From Dechloromonas sp. A34 (GTDB lineage: Bacteria > Pseudomonadota > Gammaproteobacteria > Burkholderiales > Rhodocyclaceae): a DNA stretch of 64,000 bases. Position numbers and translations under genes: made by a program. Position 1 is the stretch's first letter; every line of letters begins with the position of its first letter. Below, one piece after another: positions 54,881-63,758 of this stretch. Under the pieces are notes generated by a model. It made no database searches. It saw only the letters and a list, made by a program, of their open reading frames with translations, and was not told the DNA's origin. Location: assembly GCF_026261605.1 (NCBI RefSeq), contig NZ_CP102486.1:3286001-3350000 (forward strand), read 5' to 3'.

Positions 54881-56860
54881 ATGAGACTTCATGTCTTTAT
54901 CGCCATGCCCTTCGGTGTCAAAGCCGACGGTAACGGCAAGCTGATCGACTTCGAACAGGTCTATGCGCAACTGCTCAAGCCCGCGCTCGAGGATGCCGGC
55001 CTCGAAGTATTACGCGCCGACGAGGAACAGGCCGCCGGCGACATCCGCGCCGACATGTTCCAGGAACTGCTGATGGCCGACCTCGTGGTCGCCGACCTGA
55101 CGCTGGACAATCCCAATGTCTGGTACGAACTCGGCGTGCGCCACGCCTTGCGGGCGCGCGGTGTCATTCTCGTGCAGGGGCCGCGGGCGACACAGCCGTT
55201 TGACATCTATACCGACCGCAAGATGCACTATCACCTGCGTGACGGCGCACCCGATCCCGACACCCTGGCCGCCGAGCGCCGGGCGCTCTGCGAAATGGCG
55301 CGCGAGACCCTGCGCGCCTGGCACGGCCGCAAGAGCAGCCCGGTTTACGCGCTCCTGCCCAACCTCGAGGAACCGGCCTGGAACCGGCTGCGGGTCGGCG
55401 CAGCGCTCGAGTACTGGGAGCAGTACCAGGAATGGGCGATCCGCATCGAAGTCGCGCGTAATGGCGATCGCCCCGAAGACATCCTGGTGCTGGCCGACGA
55501 GGCACCGGTCACGGCGCTGCGCGTCGAAGCCCACCTGAAGGCGGGGGAAGCGCTGCGCCGCATGCAGCACTTCCATTTCGCCCTCGAACAACTCGAACTG
55601 GCCCTCGCCTTCGACCCCGACAACTACGAGGCACTCCGCCAGCGGGGCATCTGCCTGCAGCGCATCGGCCGCATCGACGAAGCGCGCGCCGTCTATCAGC
55701 AACTGATCGCCCTCGATCCCGACGATGTCGGCGCCTGGGATCTGATGGGCCGCCTCGATAAGGAGGAATGGGTTGCCGCCTGGCGCATCCCCGGTCACAG
55801 CGTCGAGCAGATGCGCAGCGATGCCGCCTACGAAGATGCCCTGCTCCGCCAGGCGATCGACAGTTACAGCACCGCCTTCCGCGTCTGCCCGGGCGATTAC
55901 TTCTCGGGGATCAGTGCCGTCTTTCTCATGCACGCCTATCACGCTCTGACCGGCGACCCCCGCTACCTGGCCGAAGCCGCCACCATGGCCGGCGGCGTCG
56001 CCTGGGGCGCCAGTTGCGAGCGCGACGAGGCAAAACGCTACTGGGCCAAGGCCAACCTCGGCGGCCTCTCCCTTCTGCAGGATGACCCGGCGCTGGTTCG
56101 GGCCGCCTACAAGGAAGCCATCGTCCATGCCGACAACGACTGGCTGGCCCTCGAATCGACGCTCTCCCACCTGCGCGTACTGAACGATCTGGGCTTCCGC
56201 CCGGAGAACGTGCAGATGGCCATCTGCACCATCGAGCGGGCCATGCAGCGGATGGTTCCGCCGGAATACCACTGGCAACCCGACCGGGTCTTTCTCTTTT
56301 CCGGCCACATGATCGACAGTCCTGAGCGGCCCGAACCGCGCTTTCCGGCCGACAAGGAGGCGATCGCCGCGGCCCGCATCAGCGAAGTGCTCGATGCCCT
56401 GGAGGCTGGCCCCAACGACCTCGCCATCGCCCAGGGCGCCTCGGGCGGCGACCTGCTCTTCGGCGAAGCCTGCCTCGCCCGCGGCGTCCGCTTCCAGATG
56501 CTGCTGCCGCTCGCCGAGCCGGAATTCATCGAAGCCTCGGTATTGCCGGCCACCGACGGCGAAAACTGGCGACGGCGCTACTACGCCCTGCGCGACAAAC
56601 TGACCCTGCCCATCCGCATCATGCCCGATGCCCTCGGCCCGCTGCCCCAGGACCGCGAGGGACGCACCATGGACCCCTTCGTACGTTGCAATTTATGGCT
56701 GCTCTACAGCGCCCTGACCCAGGGCATCTCGCGCGTCCGCTTCATCTGCCTGTGGAACGGCGGCGGCGGCGATGGCGCCGGCGGCACCGCCCACATGGTC
56801 CGCGAAGTCAAGCGACGGACCGGCCAGGTGACCTGGCTCGATACGCGACAACTGTGGTGA
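54881..56860 (+). CDS. DRHyd (deoxyribosyltransferase-like)-TPR-SLOG-like multidomain protein
   Basis: A 659-residue protein in three parts. Residues 1-105 resemble nucleoside 2-deoxyribosyltransferases: RLHVFIAMPFGVKADG, ADLVVADLTLDNPNVWYELG with D72 and likely catalytic E83. Residues about 200-460 are TPR-like helices (HFHFALEQLELALAFDPDNY, RIDEARAVYQQLIALDPDDV), comparable to the TRAFs-binding/DUF4071 region of animal MAP3K5-type proteins. Residues 473-600 look like a SLOG nucleotide-binding domain (FSGHMIDSPER, QGASGGDLLFGEACLARGV). There is no TM or signal peptide. It is first in a locus with caspase and CHAT genes, which suggests a sensor and scaffold that makes or binds a nucleotide signal. 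Domain names beyond the deoxyribosyltransferase-like part are inferred. Confidence 0.8.
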   Translation: MRLHVFIAMPFGVKADGNGKLIDFEQVYAQLLKPALEDAGLEVLRADEEQAAGDIRADMFQELLMADLVVADLTLDNPNVWYELGVRHALRARGVILVQGPRATQPFDIYTDRKMHYHLRDGAPDPDTLAAERRALCEMARETLRAWHGRKSSPVYALLPNLEEPAWNRLRVGAALEYWEQYQEWAIRIEVARNGDRPEDILVLADEAPVTALRVEAHLKAGEALRRMQHFHFALEQLELALAFDPDNYEALRQRGICLQRIGRIDEARAVYQQLIALDPDDVGAWDLMGRLDKEEWVAAWRIPGHSVEQMRSDAAYEDALLRQAIDSYSTAFRVCPGDYFSGISAVFLMHAYHALTGDPRYLAEAATMAGGVAWGASCERDEAKRYWAKANLGGLSLLQDDPALVRAAYKEAIVHADNDWLALESTLSHLRVLNDLGFRPENVQMAICTIERAMQRMVPPEYHWQPDRVFLFSGHMIDSPERPEPRFPADKEAIAAARISEVLDALEAGPNDLAIAQGASGGDLLFGEACLARGVRFQMLLPLAEPEFIEASVLPATDGENWRRRYYALRDKLTLPIRIMPDALGPLPQDREGRTMDPFVRCNLWLLYSALTQGISRVRFICLWNGGGGDGAGGTAHMVREVKRRTGQVTWLDTRQLW

Positions 56861-56899
56861 AGCCAACTTTCCCGCCCCCAAACCCAAAGGAGACCCATC

Positions 56900-57736
56900 A
56901 TGAGCAAGAAAGCACTCTGCATCGGCATCAACAACTACCCCGGCACGCACATGGACCTGCAAGGCTGCGTCAATGATGCCCAGGACTGGGCGACCGCCCT
57001 CGCCGCCCGCGGTTACGCCACCACCAGCCTGCTCGACAGCCAGGCCACCAAGGCCGCCATGGTGGCGGCGATGAGCGACGTGATCGGCGCCGCGGTCAAG
57101 GGCGACACCGTCGTCATCACCTTCTCCGGCCACGGCACCTACCAGCCGGACACCGATGGCGACGAAGCCGACGGCCTCGATGAAGCGCTCTGCCCCTACG
57201 ATATCCAACTCCAGCATGCCGCGCTCACCGACGACGAGATTCACGACATTTTCCTGAGCCGCAAGGCCGGTGTCCGCCTGCTCCTGATTTCGGACAGTTG
57301 CCACTCCGGCACCGTGACCCGGGCCGCGCCCGCCGAGCCGGAGGCCGACGGGCCGCGACCGCGCTTCATGCCGATGGGCAACTGGCTGCCCGACGATCAG
57401 TTGCCCAAGAACCGTTCCGGCGGCGTGGCCGCCCATGTCGCCGCGCCGAGCAGTGCCTCGCCCTTCCTCCGCGCCTACTCCCGGCAACTCGGCGACCTGC
57501 TGATTTCGGGCTGCAAGGAGGGCCCGAACAACTTCAGCTACGACGCCCGGATCAACGGGCGCTTCAACGGTGCCTTCACCTATTACGCCCTGAAGACGCT
57601 CAAGGACATGAAACCGGGCGCCACCTACTCGGCCTGGCACAAGGCCATCGTCAAGTACCTGCCGTCGGCCAGCTATCCGCAGAGCCCGCAACTGGTGGGC
57701 AGCCGAACCGCCCGCGGCCTGAAGATATTTGAATAG
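56900..57736 (+). CDS. caspase-family (metacaspase-like) peptidase
   Basis: A 278-residue peptidase of clan CD (C14). It starts KKALCIGINNYPGTHMDLQG and shows the catalytic histidine H78 in TFSGHGTYQ and cysteine C134 in LISDSCHSGT. DEADGLDEALCPYD is the metacaspase hallmark between them. Cleavage after basic residues is expected for this type. AAGGAG lies 10 bases upstream of ATG 56900. It is 39 bases after the DRHyd-TPR gene and 85 bases before the giant CHAT gene, all co-directional. There is no TM or signal peptide, so it is cytoplasmic. Confidence 0.93.
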   Translation: MSKKALCIGINNYPGTHMDLQGCVNDAQDWATALAARGYATTSLLDSQATKAAMVAAMSDVIGAAVKGDTVVITFSGHGTYQPDTDGDEADGLDEALCPYDIQLQHAALTDDEIHDIFLSRKAGVRLLLISDSCHSGTVTRAAPAEPEADGPRPRFMPMGNWLPDDQLPKNRSGGVAAHVAAPSSASPFLRAYSRQLGDLLISGCKEGPNNFSYDARINGRFNGAFTYYALKTLKDMKPGATYSAWHKAIVKYLPSASYPQSPQLVGSRTARGLKIFE

Positions 57737-57821
57737 ACGCCGCCGATCGGCCGGCCAGGGCGCCCGTCCTGGTCTTTAGTTCTTGCCCGGCCGCGCCCCG
57801 CCAATCCCCCAGGAGCCCACG

Positions 57822-60800
57822 ATGACTGATCAAACGCCCTCTGCCAGCCTCTACCTGCAATCCGCCAGCCCGCGCGGCAACGAGATTCCCGCCCTGCTGC
57901 GCAGCACCACGCGTTCCGGCGGCAGCGAAATCGACCCCCTGCTGGCCGGGCTGGTCGTCGAAAAGAGCTACTCCCTGGGCGCCGCCACCCGCGGCGGGCC
58001 GCCGGGCGAAAAAGTCGGCATTGCCGCCGAACCCAATCGGGTGCTGGCGCTGGAGGCCGAGGACGGCACGATGATCTTCATTCATCCTGACCAGCTGAAC
58101 GCCGATGTCGCCCGCCTGCAGCCGGAGGCGATGGTCGATGGCGCCGTCGACCTCGAGCGTTTCCGTGACCCGAATGCCGCCAGCCGCGGGTTCGGCGACG
58201 TCATCTGGAAGGTGATCTCGGTGCTGCGCCTGCCGACTGACGGACTGGCCGAAGAAGCCATGGCGCTGGCCCGTGACTGGGCGATCGAGCAAGCCGAAGA
58301 GGCACTCGACGAACCCTTGAAGGGCAAACTGCTGGACACCGCCACCTTCCTCGGCGCCAAGGCGCTGATGTGGAAGATCGAATCCCGGCTGGCCGGGCGG
58401 CCCGGCCTCTATCGCTGGCACGACAAGACAATCGCCGCCGCCGATTACTGCCCGCCCGAAGCGCCCGCCCTCGACGCGGCGCGCGCCGGCCAACCGATGC
58501 TGCTGCTGATCCACGGTACCGGCTCCTACACCGTCGGTGGTTTCGCCGACCTGCGAGCCGACGAGACCACCTGGCGGGCGCTCATCGAGCGCTTTCCCGG
58601 CGGCATTTTCGGCTACGAGCACCGGACTTTCTCGCAAAGCCCGCTGGAAAACGCCGTCGAGGTGCTCAACGCCCTGCCGCCAGGCGCCCGGGTCAGCATC
58701 CTCAGCCACTCTCGCGGCGGGTTGGTCGGGGATCTGCTCTGCCTCGGCCAGGTCGGCGCCCCGGCCATCGACGCCTACCGGATCGGCACCGCCGAAGCGA
58801 CCGATCCGGCCGGCCTCGAACGGGAAGCCGCCGAGGAGCGGGATCGCCTGCGGCTGATCGTCAAACTGATCGGCGAACGGCGGATCGCCGTCGAACGTTA
58901 CGTCCGGGTCGCCTGCCCGGCGCGCGGCACGCGCTTCCTGTCCGACAATCTCGACGTCGCCCTGTCGGACTTCCTGAACCTCATGAAATGGGGCGGCGGC
59001 GCCCTGGTCGGGGTGGCGGCGGCCGCCCTCGGCGGCCCGGTGGCCGGCGAAAGTTTTGGCCGGGGCGCTTCGAGCGCCTTTGGCGTGGTCAATCGCCTGA
59101 TTCTCGAAATCGCCGGTCGGCGGATCGACCCGCGGATGATCCCGGGCATTGCCGCGATGTGCGTCGATTCGCCGCTCGCTGCCTTTCTCGCCCATCCCGA
59201 AACCCGCCGCCGCGACGGCATCGCCATGGCGGTCATCGCCGGCGACACCGAATTCAGCGGCCTCGGGCTCAACAACCTCGGGCGCCGGGTCGCCAACCTG
59301 TTTTGCGACTGGCGCCTGTTCGACGACTACGACAACGATCTGGTCGTCGATACCGATTCGATGTATGCCGGCCTCGGCTTCCAGCCCGGCACCGGCTATC
59401 TCTACGACCAGGGGGAAACGGTCACCCATTTCCGCTACTTCTTCAACCAGTCGACCCGCGATGCCGTGCATGCCTGGCTGGCCGACGATCCGTCCCGGGA
59501 AACCCACTTCGAGATCCTTGCCGCCGGCGAGCAGGCGCCCTGGAAAGAGCGCGACAGCCGCCGGGTCCAGCGTGGCGGCGAACGCCAGCCGCGGCCGGTG
59601 GTCATCCTGCTGCCCGGCATCATGGGCTCCCACATCGCCGTGCACGACAAACGGCCGAAGGATATCGACCGCATCTGGTTCAACGCCTTCCGCCTGGGCT
59701 TCGGCCATCTTTCGCGGATCGCCGACATCGCCGATCCGCAGGCCTTTGCCGAGGATATCTGGGAGCGCATCTACGGCGACCTGGCCGACTATCTCGGCGC
59801 CACCCACGAGGTCATCCGCTGTCCCTACGACTGGCGGCAGCCGGTCGGCCTCTGTGCCGATGCCCTGCAGCAACGGATCGCAGCCGCCATCCAGGACAAC
59901 CCCGGCCAGCCGGTCCGCCTGCTCGCCCACAGCATGGGCGGCCTGGTCGCCCGTTGCCTGATGGAAAAATATCCGGAGTCCTGGCAAGCCGTGGTTGCTT
60001 CCGGCGGCCGCCTGGTCATGCTCGGCACGCCGAACAACGGCGCCCACCTGATGGTTCACACCCTGCTCGGCAAAACCAGTTCGATGCGCGGCCTGGAAAA
60101 GCTCGACACCCAGCACAGCCTGCAGGAAGTGCTCGACATCGTCGGCGGTTTCCCCGGGGCCCTGACCCTGCTTCCCCGCCCGGCCTGGAACGATGTCGGC
60201 AACGACCCGCGGGTGCCGACGGAGCAGTATTACCTGGCCGACACCTGGCAGGATCTCCGGAACTGCAATACCGACCGCTGGTACGGCGACAAGATCGGCG
60301 CCCTGCCGAGCGCCGAATTCCTTGGCCTGGCCAAGGCCTTCTGGGAATTCCTGCCGCGCAACGAGGTACCCGACCCCGACCGGGTCTGCTACGTATACGG
60401 CCAGGGCGAGAAAACCCCCTGCGGCGTGGTGAAGACCGCCGACGGCCGCCTGCAACTGCTGTTCACCAGCGAAGGCGACGGCTCGGTAACCTGGGCCTCG
60501 GGTCGCCTCGACAACGTGCCGGACAACGAGCGCGGCTGGTACATGCCGATCGAACACGGCGACCTGGCCAGCGTCGAGGAGCACTTTCCGGCCATTCTCG
60601 ACCTCGTCACCCGCGGCACCACCGACCAGCTCGAACGTCTGCCCCAGACGCGCGGCGCCGCGGCCGCAACCTTCGTGCTCGAGGCCCCGCCACCGGTGAT
60701 CCCCAGCGAAGACGAACTGGCCCGCGCCCTGATCGGCAGCACCCCGCGCCGCCGCCAGCGCCCGCCCAAGGCCGGCCTGGCCGTCTCCGTGCTGGCTGGC

Positions 60801-63728
60801 GATCTGCGCTTCGTCGATCAGCCGGTCATCTGCGGCCACTATATCGGCGACCCGATCGCCGCCGCCGAGGCCATCCTCGACAAGGAACTCGACGGCCGCC
60901 TCAGCGAGCGCGAACGCCTCGGGGTCTACGCCGGCGAAATCGGCACCGCGGCCATCGTTCTGCCGCCGCGCAGCACCGGCCAATCGCTGCGCGACAGCCG
61001 GCCGGGCGCCATCATCGTCGGCCTCGGCGACTTCAACGGCCAGCTCGGTGCCCGGCAGATCAGCGAAACCGTGCGCACCGCCGTGCTCCGCCTGCTGCTC
61101 CTGCTGCGCGACACCAGCGCCCTCGGCAGCGAAACCCCGATCCGCCTCTACAGCCTGCTGCTCGGCGGCAACTCGACGGCCCATATCAGCGTCGATGAAT
61201 CGGTGGCCGCCGTCACCTGCGGCGTTCTCGAAGCCAACAACCAGTTCGCCCAGGTCGTGGCCAACTCCGAGTTTCCGGGGAATCCGGTGGCGACGCTGAC
61301 CTTCATCGACATCTATCGCGACGTGGCGATCACCGCCGCCCATGCCGTATCCGAATTGCCGCGGACCCTGGCCAGCCAGTTGCGGGCGCTGAACGCCGAG
61401 CTCGACGTGGCGCGCAGCCTGGAAATCGGCAAGGGTGTCCGCGAGCGGCTCGCCGCCCGCAGCGGCCAGGGCTACTGGTCGCGGCTGATCATTACCGATG
61501 CCGACGCTCCCGACGGCAACCTGCCCCCCGATAGCACCGAGGCGTCGGTCCGGTCGCCGCTCCCGCCCGCCCGGCTGCCGGTCCTCGCCGCCCAGCCCGC
61601 CAGCGCCACCGACGTCGGCAGCACCACCCCGCCAGCCGATGCCGCGCCAGGCGAAACGCGCTACCTGCCGGAACGCCTCAAGTACGTCTTCCTCTCCCAG
61701 CGCGCCCGGGCCGAAGCCCTGGTCCAGCAGCGCCAGCCGGGCCTGATCGAGGCCATCATCCGCAAGCAGCGCCTGACCAACACCCCCAATCCGCAACTTG
61801 GCCAGACCCTGTTCCAGCTCATGGTGCCGGTCGCCTACAAGAGCGCCGCCCGCGAAAGCCCCCGTCTGCTGCTGATCCTTGACAGCTACACCGCCAGCCT
61901 ACCGTGGGAACTGCTGCAGGCCGACGATGAACCGCTCGCCGTCCGTTCGCCGATGGTCCGCCAGCTGATCACTGCCCGCTTCCGCGGCATGGTGCCGAGC
62001 GCCAACAGCAATTCCGCCTGCATCATCGTCGCCCCCAGCACCTACGGCTACCATCGCCGCTTCGGCGGCAAGACCGAAGCCCTGGCCGAACTCCCCGGCG
62101 CCATCCGGGAAGGCGAGGCGATCCGCGACAAACTGCGCGAAGCGCGCTGGACCAACATTGTCTGCGGCGCGGACGGACGCGAGGCGATCGACGTGCTGGC
62201 CGACCTCTACCATGCCCCCTACCGCCTGCTCGCCATCTGCGGCCACGGCATTTTCGAGGCCAAGGGGGTCGATGGCCGAAGCTACAGCGGCGTCGTCCTC
62301 TCCGACGGCCTGCTGATCACCGCGGTCGAAATCGGGCTCATGGAAGTCGTCCCCGAAGTCGTCTTCCTCAGTTGCTGCCACCTCGGCAGCATGAGCCACG
62401 AGGCCGCCCAGCCCAATCGCCTGGCCTACAGCCTGGCCCGCGAACTGATCGACATCGGCGTGCGCTGCGTGGTCGCCGCCGGCTGGGCGGTGGACGATAG
62501 CGCGGCCGAAACCTTCGCCACCGTCTTCTTCGACAAGCTGACCACCGGCGACACCTTTGGCGACGCTGTCTTCGCCGCCCGCGTCGCGACCTACGATCAG
62601 CATCGGGCGACCAATACCTGGGGCGCCTACCAGGCCTATGGCGATCCGGCTTACCGCCTCGGCCCGCCCGACGGCCGGCGCGCGGAGTCGAACCGCCGCT
62701 ACATGGCGGTCGAGGAATTGCTCGATCAACTGGAAAACCGCCGCATCTCCCATGCCACGCGGGCGGGTCGCCAGGCGCCGACGAGCTTTGCCACCGACGC
62801 CGCCTGGGTGCGCCGCGAACTCGCCCGCTGCCCGCCGGAATGGGCGCGCCGCCCCGAGGTCCTGCAGGCGCTCGGCCGGCTCTACGCCGAATTCGGCGAC
62901 GCCGGCTTCCAGGCGGCGCGGGAAGCCTACCTGGCCGCCCTGCAGAGCGAGGATGGCGCCGGCCGGGTCGGCTGTCAGGTCATCGAACAGCTGGCCAACC
63001 TCGAGGCCCGATGCGGCGACAAGCTGATCAATCAGGGACACCAGGCCGACGGCCTGGGCCTGCTGGACACTGCCGCCCGCCGCCTGCTCGCCCTCGATAC
63101 CGCGGTCGACGGCCAACCCGCGCTCAGGAATCCGGAACGCGCCGCCCTGCTCGGCAGCACGCTGAAGCGCCAGGCGGCGGCCCAGGCCAAACTCGGCAAG
63201 CCCGGCTGGAAAGCCATCGCCGCCACGCTGGACGCCGCTGCAGCCGCCTATCGCAAGGCGGGTGGCGAGAGCGCCGCCGATTCCTACAACACTCTCAACG
63301 CCCTGGCTTTTGCCTGGCTGGCCGGCCGCCTGTCGACCACCCCGGAAGAAGGCGCCGAACTGGCCCGCCGCTGCAGCGCCGAGGCCAGCCGGCGCTTCGC
63401 CGCCAGCAAGAGTTTCTGGGATGCGGTCGGCATGCCGGATGCCGCGGTTGTCGCCTGGCTGCTGAGCGGCAAGACCACCGACCCGGATGAACAGTTGCGC
63501 ACCGCCTACCGGCAACTGGCCCGCGAGGTTCCCCATACCGCCCGCGAATGGGACTCGGTGGCAACCCAGCTGCAGCTGCTCGCCCGCTTCCTCGAGCTGC
63601 GCCAGCAGGCCGGCGACGCCGAACGGGCCGCCCTGCTCAAGCGGCTGGCCGACCCCGAGGCCCCCTCCCCAGCCGCCGCCCCGGCGAGTGGCCGGCGACG
63701 GGCGCCGGCACGCAAGAAAACAAGCTGA
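57822..63728 (+). CDS. giant double-lipase and CHAT-protease protein with helical tail
   Basis: A 1968-residue protein from ATG 57822 (CAGGAG upstream). A first alpha/beta hydrolase starts near residue 226: LLLIHGTGSYTVGG with H231, nucleophile-like S297 in SHSRGG (the usual leading glycine is serine). A second hydrolase of LCAT/PGAP1 type starts near 585: ILLPGIMGSHIAVHD, S704 in LLAHSMGGLVARCL. Residues about 900-1250 form a domain of unclear type. A CHAT protease occupies about 1300-1620, with H1475 in ICGHGIF and C1519 in LSCCHLGS. Residues 1640-1960 are TPR-like helices ending in a basic tail (GRRRAPARKK). No signal peptide. Probably a lipase-protease effector unit activated with the caspase. 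Confidence 0.88.
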   Translation: MTDQTPSASLYLQSASPRGNEIPALLRSTTRSGGSEIDPLLAGLVVEKSYSLGAATRGGPPGEKVGIAAEPNRVLALEAEDGTMIFIHPDQLNADVARLQPEAMVDGAVDLERFRDPNAASRGFGDVIWKVISVLRLPTDGLAEEAMALARDWAIEQAEEALDEPLKGKLLDTATFLGAKALMWKIESRLAGRPGLYRWHDKTIAAADYCPPEAPALDAARAGQPMLLLIHGTGSYTVGGFADLRADETTWRALIERFPGGIFGYEHRTFSQSPLENAVEVLNALPPGARVSILSHSRGGLVGDLLCLGQVGAPAIDAYRIGTAEATDPAGLEREAAEERDRLRLIVKLIGERRIAVERYVRVACPARGTRFLSDNLDVALSDFLNLMKWGGGALVGVAAAALGGPVAGESFGRGASSAFGVVNRLILEIAGRRIDPRMIPGIAAMCVDSPLAAFLAHPETRRRDGIAMAVIAGDTEFSGLGLNNLGRRVANLFCDWRLFDDYDNDLVVDTDSMYAGLGFQPGTGYLYDQGETVTHFRYFFNQSTRDAVHAWLADDPSRETHFEILAAGEQAPWKERDSRRVQRGGERQPRPVVILLPGIMGSHIAVHDKRPKDIDRIWFNAFRLGFGHLSRIADIADPQAFAEDIWERIYGDLADYLGATHEVIRCPYDWRQPVGLCADALQQRIAAAIQDNPGQPVRLLAHSMGGLVARCLMEKYPESWQAVVASGGRLVMLGTPNNGAHLMVHTLLGKTSSMRGLEKLDTQHSLQEVLDIVGGFPGALTLLPRPAWNDVGNDPRVPTEQYYLADTWQDLRNCNTDRWYGDKIGALPSAEFLGLAKAFWEFLPRNEVPDPDRVCYVYGQGEKTPCGVVKTADGRLQLLFTSEGDGSVTWASGRLDNVPDNERGWYMPIEHGDLASVEEHFPAILDLVTRGTTDQLERLPQTRGAAAATFVLEAPPPVIPSEDELARALIGSTPRRRQRPPKAGLAVSVLAGDLRFVDQPVICGHYIGDPIAAAEAILDKELDGRLSERERLGVYAGEIGTAAIVLPPRSTGQSLRDSRPGAIIVGLGDFNGQLGARQISETVRTAVLRLLLLLRDTSALGSETPIRLYSLLLGGNSTAHISVDESVAAVTCGVLEANNQFAQVVANSEFPGNPVATLTFIDIYRDVAITAAHAVSELPRTLASQLRALNAELDVARSLEIGKGVRERLAARSGQGYWSRLIITDADAPDGNLPPDSTEASVRSPLPPARLPVLAAQPASATDVGSTTPPADAAPGETRYLPERLKYVFLSQRARAEALVQQRQPGLIEAIIRKQRLTNTPNPQLGQTLFQLMVPVAYKSAARESPRLLLILDSYTASLPWELLQADDEPLAVRSPMVRQLITARFRGMVPSANSNSACIIVAPSTYGYHRRFGGKTEALAELPGAIREGEAIRDKLREARWTNIVCGADGREAIDVLADLYHAPYRLLAICGHGIFEAKGVDGRSYSGVVLSDGLLITAVEIGLMEVVPEVVFLSCCHLGSMSHEAAQPNRLAYSLARELIDIGVRCVVAAGWAVDDSAAETFATVFFDKLTTGDTFGDAVFAARVATYDQHRATNTWGAYQAYGDPAYRLGPPDGRRAESNRRYMAVEELLDQLENRRISHATRAGRQAPTSFATDAAWVRRELARCPPEWARRPEVLQALGRLYAEFGDAGFQAAREAYLAALQSEDGAGRVGCQVIEQLANLEARCGDKLINQGHQADGLGLLDTAARRLLALDTAVDGQPALRNPERAALLGSTLKRQAAAQAKLGKPGWKAIAATLDAAAAAYRKAGGESAADSYNTLNALAFAWLAGRLSTTPEEGAELARRCSAEASRRFAASKSFWDAVGMPDAAVVAWLLSGKTTDPDEQLRTAYRQLAREVPHTAREWDSVATQLQLLARFLELRQQAGDAERAALLKRLADPEAPSPAAAPASGRRRAPARKKTS

Positions 63729-63758
63729 GCCCTTCCATCAACGACCAGGAGACCCACC

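Noticed and set aside
57651..61796. A 1381-codon open frame on the minus strand opposite the giant CHAT gene
   Set aside because: Antisense shadow of a high-GC gene: no ribosome site, no family resemblance, low-complexity codon pattern, and the plus-strand gene has clear domains.
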